The position numbers and the translations under genes were made by a program. Of a stretch of 64,000 nucleotides of DNA, positions 61,000 through 64,000 are shown in pieces. Under the pieces are notes generated by a model. It was not told where the DNA came from. It was given only the letters and a program-made list of their open reading frames with translations, and did no database searches. Source of the DNA: Pseudomonas sp. CCI4.2 (lineage in GTDB: Bacteria; Pseudomonadota; Gammaproteobacteria; Pseudomonadales; Pseudomonadaceae). Position 1 is the first letter of the stretch. Each line of letters starts with the position of its first letter. The stretch lies in assembly GCF_034350045.1 (NCBI RefSeq), contig NZ_CP133781.1:1456001-1520000 (forward strand). The letters are read 5' to 3'.

Positions 61000-61129
61000 C
61001 CCAAGGCCTTCGGCTTTCGCCAAACATGTCGCAACCCCGAGGAACCAATAGCGCCCATCGCTCTCTGATGGCAGGATGCCGACGCCGTAACTAGGCTTGG
61101 TCTATCCAGTTCATAGAGAGGGAAATGGC

Positions 61130-61375
61130 ATGGGAATTATCGGAACCATCTTTATCGGCCTGATCGTTGGGCTATTGGCGCGATTCATTAAGCCGGGCGA
61201 TGACAGCATGGGTTGGATCATGACCATTCTGTTAGGTATCGGTGGCTCGTTGGCTGCCACTTACGGTGGTCAGGCGCTGGGCATTTATCAAGCAGGCCAA
61301 GGCGCCGGCTTCTTGGGTGCATTGGTGGGAGCGATCATCCTGTTGGTTATCTATGGCATGCTCAAAAAAGACTGA
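61130..61375 (+). CDS. GlsB/YeaQ/YmgE family membrane protein
   Basis: This 81-aa protein has three hydrophobic segments with glycine-rich repeats (IIGTIFIGLIVGLLARFIKPG, WIMTILLGIGGSLAATYGGQ, GFLGALVGAIILLVIYGML), the transglycosylase-associated protein family. It is probably a stress-related inner-membrane protein of unknown mechanism. ATG 61130 has GAGGG 8 bp upstream. Confidence 0.9.
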   Translation: MGIIGTIFIGLIVGLLARFIKPGDDSMGWIMTILLGIGGSLAATYGGQALGIYQAGQGAGFLGALVGAIILLVIYGMLKKD

Positions 61376-61462
61376 CAGTAAATCTTCAGCCCTCTGCGCT
61401 AATGCCCCGTAGAGGGCTAGAATGCTCGGCACCGTTTATTACTTTATGTTGCCGAGCCACTT

Positions 61463-61996
61463 ATGCGTCGCCTTCTCTTGATTACGTTGTTGCTGGCGTC
61501 CGGGCTTGCCCACGCTGAGTTGCCGGAAACCGATTGGCTCGAACTGATGCCAAAGTCGGATCAAAAAGCCCTCGAAGCCATGCCTGAAATCGACCATAAC
61601 TCCCCGGAAGCTCAGGGAACCTTCGACAGCAAAGGCGGCTTGAAACAAAGCAAGGGTCTGCCCGCTGTGATGTATTCGGCCAAGACTGTGGCCGCCATGA
61701 ATGGCAAAGATATTCGTATCGGTGGTTATCCCGTACCGCTGGAGACGGACGCTAAAGGCCGCAGCACGCTGTTTTTTCTCGTTCCGTACCCAGGCGCTTG
61801 CATCCATGTGCCGCCACCGCCACCCAATCAATTGGTGCTGGTACGCTACCCTAAAGGCTTGAAACTCAACGATATCTACACGCCGCTGTGGGTAACAGGA
61901 ACGTTGAAGGTCGAGAAGGTGAGCAATGACATGGCCGATGCGGCCTATGCGCTGGATGCCTCAAAGGTCCGCGTCGTGGTGGAAGCGGACCTATAG
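61463..61996 (+). CDS. DUF3299 family periplasmic protein
   Basis: This 177-aa protein has a signal peptide (MRRLLLITLLLASGLAHA) and the DUF3299 features GYPVPLETDAKGRSTLFFLVPYPGACIHVPPPPPNQLVLV. Its function is unknown. Related Pseudomonas genes are often near lipoprotein or ABC export genes, but here it stands alone, convergent with the mutarotase gene 8 bp away. Confidence 0.88.
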   Translation: MRRLLLITLLLASGLAHAELPETDWLELMPKSDQKALEAMPEIDHNSPEAQGTFDSKGGLKQSKGLPAVMYSAKTVAAMNGKDIRIGGYPVPLETDAKGRSTLFFLVPYPGACIHVPPPPPNQLVLVRYPKGLKLNDIYTPLWVTGTLKVEKVSNDMADAAYALDASKVRVVVEADL

Positions 61997-62004
61997 GTCG
62001 GACG

Positions 62005-62904
62005 TTACAACGGCTCGCTGCCGATGCTGACAGTCAGTGTATGGGAAGCGTCGGGGCTGAGGGTTACCACGTCACCCATGACGTTGGCGGTTTCTACACA
62101 CACCAAGCCCTGCCAACCGTCATCGGCCATGTCGCTGAGGCCCTTTGCCCGTTCAGTCCAGGGGTTCCAGACCACCGTGGATTTCGATCCTCGGGTGTTG
62201 ATGACGATGCGACGATTCCAGCCGGGGTCGACCACACTCAGGTGATTCGGCGTGTTCAGGTATATGCGATCGGTTTCGCGGGCGAAGTTCAGGGCGCCGG
62301 ACTGCATGCACTCCTTCCAGTCGTCCGTGGTGTCGATATACCGCAGCCCGTCCAAACCTTCTACGTTGACCTGGCGCACATCACTTACCGCGAAATAACT
62401 GTGCAGCGCCTGGCTAAGCGTGACGTCTTCATGGCCCTTGTTGTGGCTGATAAGGCTGACGTGTAGCTGCGTGTCCAGCCGAATGCTCAATTTAAGCGCC
62501 ACGTCGTGGGGCCATCCGGGCAGATGGCCTTGGGTTTGCGGCAGCACAAATTCCACCAATAGCGCTTCGCCGTCATTGCTGATGCCCAGCAGCTCCCAGT
62601 CCAACGCACGAACTTCGCCGTGGGCCTTTGCCGGCTCAGCGCTTTGACGCATCGCCTGCACGCTGTCTGGATTACGTTCAAAATTGCCGAACCACGGCCA
62701 GCAGATCGGAATCCCGGTACGAATCGGCTTGCCCTGTTTGAACGTAGCCTGTTTGTTCAGCCAGATCAGCGGCTGCTCGCCCGCGACCTGATAGCTGAGG
62801 ATGTGCGCACCTTGTTGGGCGACAAGTAACTCAGCGTTGCCGTGACGGATGCGCCAGCAGTTCAGCTCATCGAGTTTTACGGTTTCAACATTGGGCGTTG
62901 GCAT
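62005..62904 (-). CDS. D-hexose-6-phosphate mutarotase (YeaD-like)
   Basis: This 299-aa aldose-1-epimerase-family protein interconverts anomers of glucose-6-phosphate. Features are HGNAELLVAQQGAHILSYQ, PIRTGIPICWPWFG, KAHGEVRALDWELL, with the histidine of the active site, and TVVWNPWTERAKGLSDMADDGWQGLVCVETANV near the end with the catalytic glutamate. It is full length and monocistronic. Confidence 0.92.
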   Translation of the reverse strand: MPTPNVETVKLDELNCWRIRHGNAELLVAQQGAHILSYQVAGEQPLIWLNKQATFKQGKPIRTGIPICWPWFGNFERNPDSVQAMRQSAEPAKAHGEVRALDWELLGISNDGEALLVEFVLPQTQGHLPGWPHDVALKLSIRLDTQLHVSLISHNKGHEDVTLSQALHSYFAVSDVRQVNVEGLDGLRYIDTTDDWKECMQSGALNFARETDRIYLNTPNHLSVVDPGWNRRIVINTRGSKSTVVWNPWTERAKGLSDMADDGWQGLVCVETANVMGDVVTLSPDASHTLTVSIGSEPL

Positions 62905-62987
62905 GCGAAGGCTCTCACTATAAGGACAGTGATAAAAGTAGACCGTGTTACGGCCAACGAGTTTACCTCGGCATGCCCCACCTAGGC

Positions 62988-63389
62988 TTAACGCCGAGCG
63001 GGCACCGAACGAGTGCGGCCGCTGCCATCAATGGCGACGAACACAAATACCGCTTCAGTGACTTTGCGCCATTCGCTGGACAACGGGTCATCGCTCCACA
63101 CTTCGACCATCATCTGGATCGAGCTGCGGCCGATTTCCAGTGCCTGGGTATAGAACGACAGCTGCGCGCCGACGGCGACTGGAACCAGAAAGGTCATGCG
63201 GTCAATAGCCACAGTGGCGACACGTCCGCCAGCGACTTTGCTCGCCATGGCGGTGCCCGCCAAATCCATCTGCGAAACTAGCCAGCCGCCAAAAATATCG
63301 CCAAAACCGTTGGTTTCTCGGGGCAACGCCGTAATTTGCAACGCAAGGTCGCCTTGTGGAATTGGATCTTCTTGTTCGAGTTCGATCAT
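62988..63389 (-). CDS. Acyl-CoA thioesterase (YciA-like)
   Basis: This 133-aa hotdog-fold acyl-CoA hydrolase has TNGFGDIFGGWLVSQMDLAGTAMASKVAGGRVATVAID, with the catalytic aspartate, and MTFLVPVAVGAQLSFYTQAL, the pattern of YciA. It is distinct from the longer thioesterase at 30865. Confidence 0.9.
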   Translation of the reverse strand: MIELEQEDPIPQGDLALQITALPRETNGFGDIFGGWLVSQMDLAGTAMASKVAGGRVATVAIDRMTFLVPVAVGAQLSFYTQALEIGRSSIQMMVEVWSDDPLSSEWRKVTEAVFVFVAIDGSGRTRSVPARR

Positions 63390-63832
63390 GCCTAGGGTGC
63401 CTCTGACCCATGACTCTCATTATTTTTTGCCGCGGTGAAAAGACATTAAAAACGCCGAGTGTGAACAGACTGTGTCCACAGGGTTCAGGTGCGTCTTAAT
63501 TAGGGAAACTCTGCGAAAACGGCTGTTTAAAGCTCAGCGGCGACTTCGCACAGCAACCCGTAGCCTGTCTGGTTACTTTTGGCGGTCTGCGAGTATATCG
63601 GGCGATGCGTCACACGACGACCGTTCGGTTCTCATTTTGACCACGTAAACCTTCTTGCTGTGTGCTTTTTTAAGAGTTTGCTATCGTGCCGGACCTAAAC
63701 AGCTTTGGACCGCCCTGTCTGTCAGGCAATTTTGGTGCCCGTGTCAGAGTTTTCCTTAACCGTCGAGTGTGCAGTCCGTCAGGTATCGGCCAGCGTTGCT
63801 GATGCCCACCCCTCCCAAGAGAAGTCCTTGTT
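63390..63832. other. Intergenic region upstream of MFS gene
   Basis: A 443-bp stretch without a gene. The main feature is a possible MITE (63503-63755). The promoter of the MFS gene must lie within or next to it. Confidence 0.5.
63503..63755. mobile_element. Possible MITE with IS5-like ends
   Basis: The left end ggaaactctgcg, preceded by TTAG, and the right end read inward, ggaaaactctga, bordered by TTAA, form an imperfect inverted repeat. The ends resemble those of the 1196-bp IS5-family element in this window (ggaaactctgaa). The 253-bp interior encodes no protein. The flanking tetranucleotides are of YTAR type but not identical, so the call is tentative. Confidence 0.4.
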
Positions 63833-64000
63833 ATGTCCACCGTGCCCTCAAGTACCGCACAGACCTCGCGTCAGTTGACCCGTAACGACTATAAAACCTT
63901 GTCGTTGTCTGCCTTGGGCGGTGCGCTGGAATTTTACGATTTCATCATTTTTGTGTTCTTCGCCACGGTGGTCGGCAAATTGTTTTTCCCGGCGGACATG
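63833..64000 (+). CDS. MFS transporter, metabolite:H+ symporter type (partial)
   Basis: This is the first 56 codons of a gene that runs off the window. ATG 63833 follows an AAGAGAAG site. The N-terminus (TLSLSALGGALEFYDFIIF, then FFATVVGKLFFPADM) is that of the MHS/ProP-like branch of the major facilitator superfamily, which imports organic acids or osmolytes with protons. The substrate cannot be told. Confidence 0.85.
   Translation, partial: MSTVPSSTAQTSRQLTRNDYKTLSLSALGGALEFYDFIIFVFFATVVGKLFFPADM

Overview
The window is chromosomal DNA from a Pseudomonas of the broad P. fluorescens group. The evidence is the gene content and order: uvrD, a GGDEF/EAL gene, an RpiR-type regulator next to the pycR/pycAB pyruvate carboxylase locus, purEK, an aspA/ansA pair, a zinc-starvation cluster around zigA, and a DUF6124 gene. 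Many short REP-type palindromes built on 'gtaggagc..ttgttggcgag' agree with this. From memory, much of the right two thirds follows the PA5426-PA5443 and PA5535-PA5541 order of P. aeruginosa, which lies near the replication origin. A near-perfect parS palindrome at 25.77 kb fits that position.

Layout. (1) 0-13 kb is accessory: tandem lipoprotein genes, a YceK-like lipoprotein, a DUF6124 gene under an apparent C4-type antisense RNA, a three-gene polysaccharide operon (polymerase/ligase, glycosidase, acyltransferase) and opgD. Two 1196-bp IS5-family copies in opposite orientation flank it, each with a CTAG duplication. One copy splits a lipoprotein gene and the other sits 17 bp upstream of opgD. 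(2) 13-15 kb holds a small hypothetical gene and a second acyltransferase. (3) 15-21 kb is a tightly packed operon of three SPFH (HflK/HflC-like) membrane proteins and a P1B-type metal ATPase. The second SPFH protein has a histidine-rich N-terminus. (4) 21-24.7 kb carries cfa, cardiolipin synthase and a DUF3617 gene. (5) 24.7-30.3 kb is a zinc-scarcity cluster: a zinc-binding lipoprotein-like SBP, an amidase, zigA, a second COG0523 GTPase and two small secreted proteins, with two Zur-box-like palindromes. (6) 30-45 kb is mostly core: thioesterase, SMI1/KNR4, Tim44-like, uvrD, a c-di-GMP enzyme, rccR, pycR, pycA and pycB. (7) 45.3-46.5 kb is an IS110-family element inserted in a REP-like palindrome, with a recognisable bridge-RNA target loop. 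(8) 46.7-63.4 kb contains two GNAT enzymes, paiB, a MocR regulator with a 12-bp DnaA-box-like tandem repeat, a TsuA-like transporter, transketolase, bestrophin, frameshifted ansA, aspA, a HypT-like regulator, a small metzincin, purE-purK and envelope or metabolic genes. The window ends inside an MFS transporter.

The most notable observations are the IS110 bridge RNA whose two guides match its own insertion site, the C4-like antisense RNA that can pair with the Shine-Dalgarno region of the DUF6124 gene, and the SPFH-trio/P1B-ATPase operon, which looks like an uncharacterised membrane metal-handling system. All functions are inferred by reading the sequence. No database search was run.
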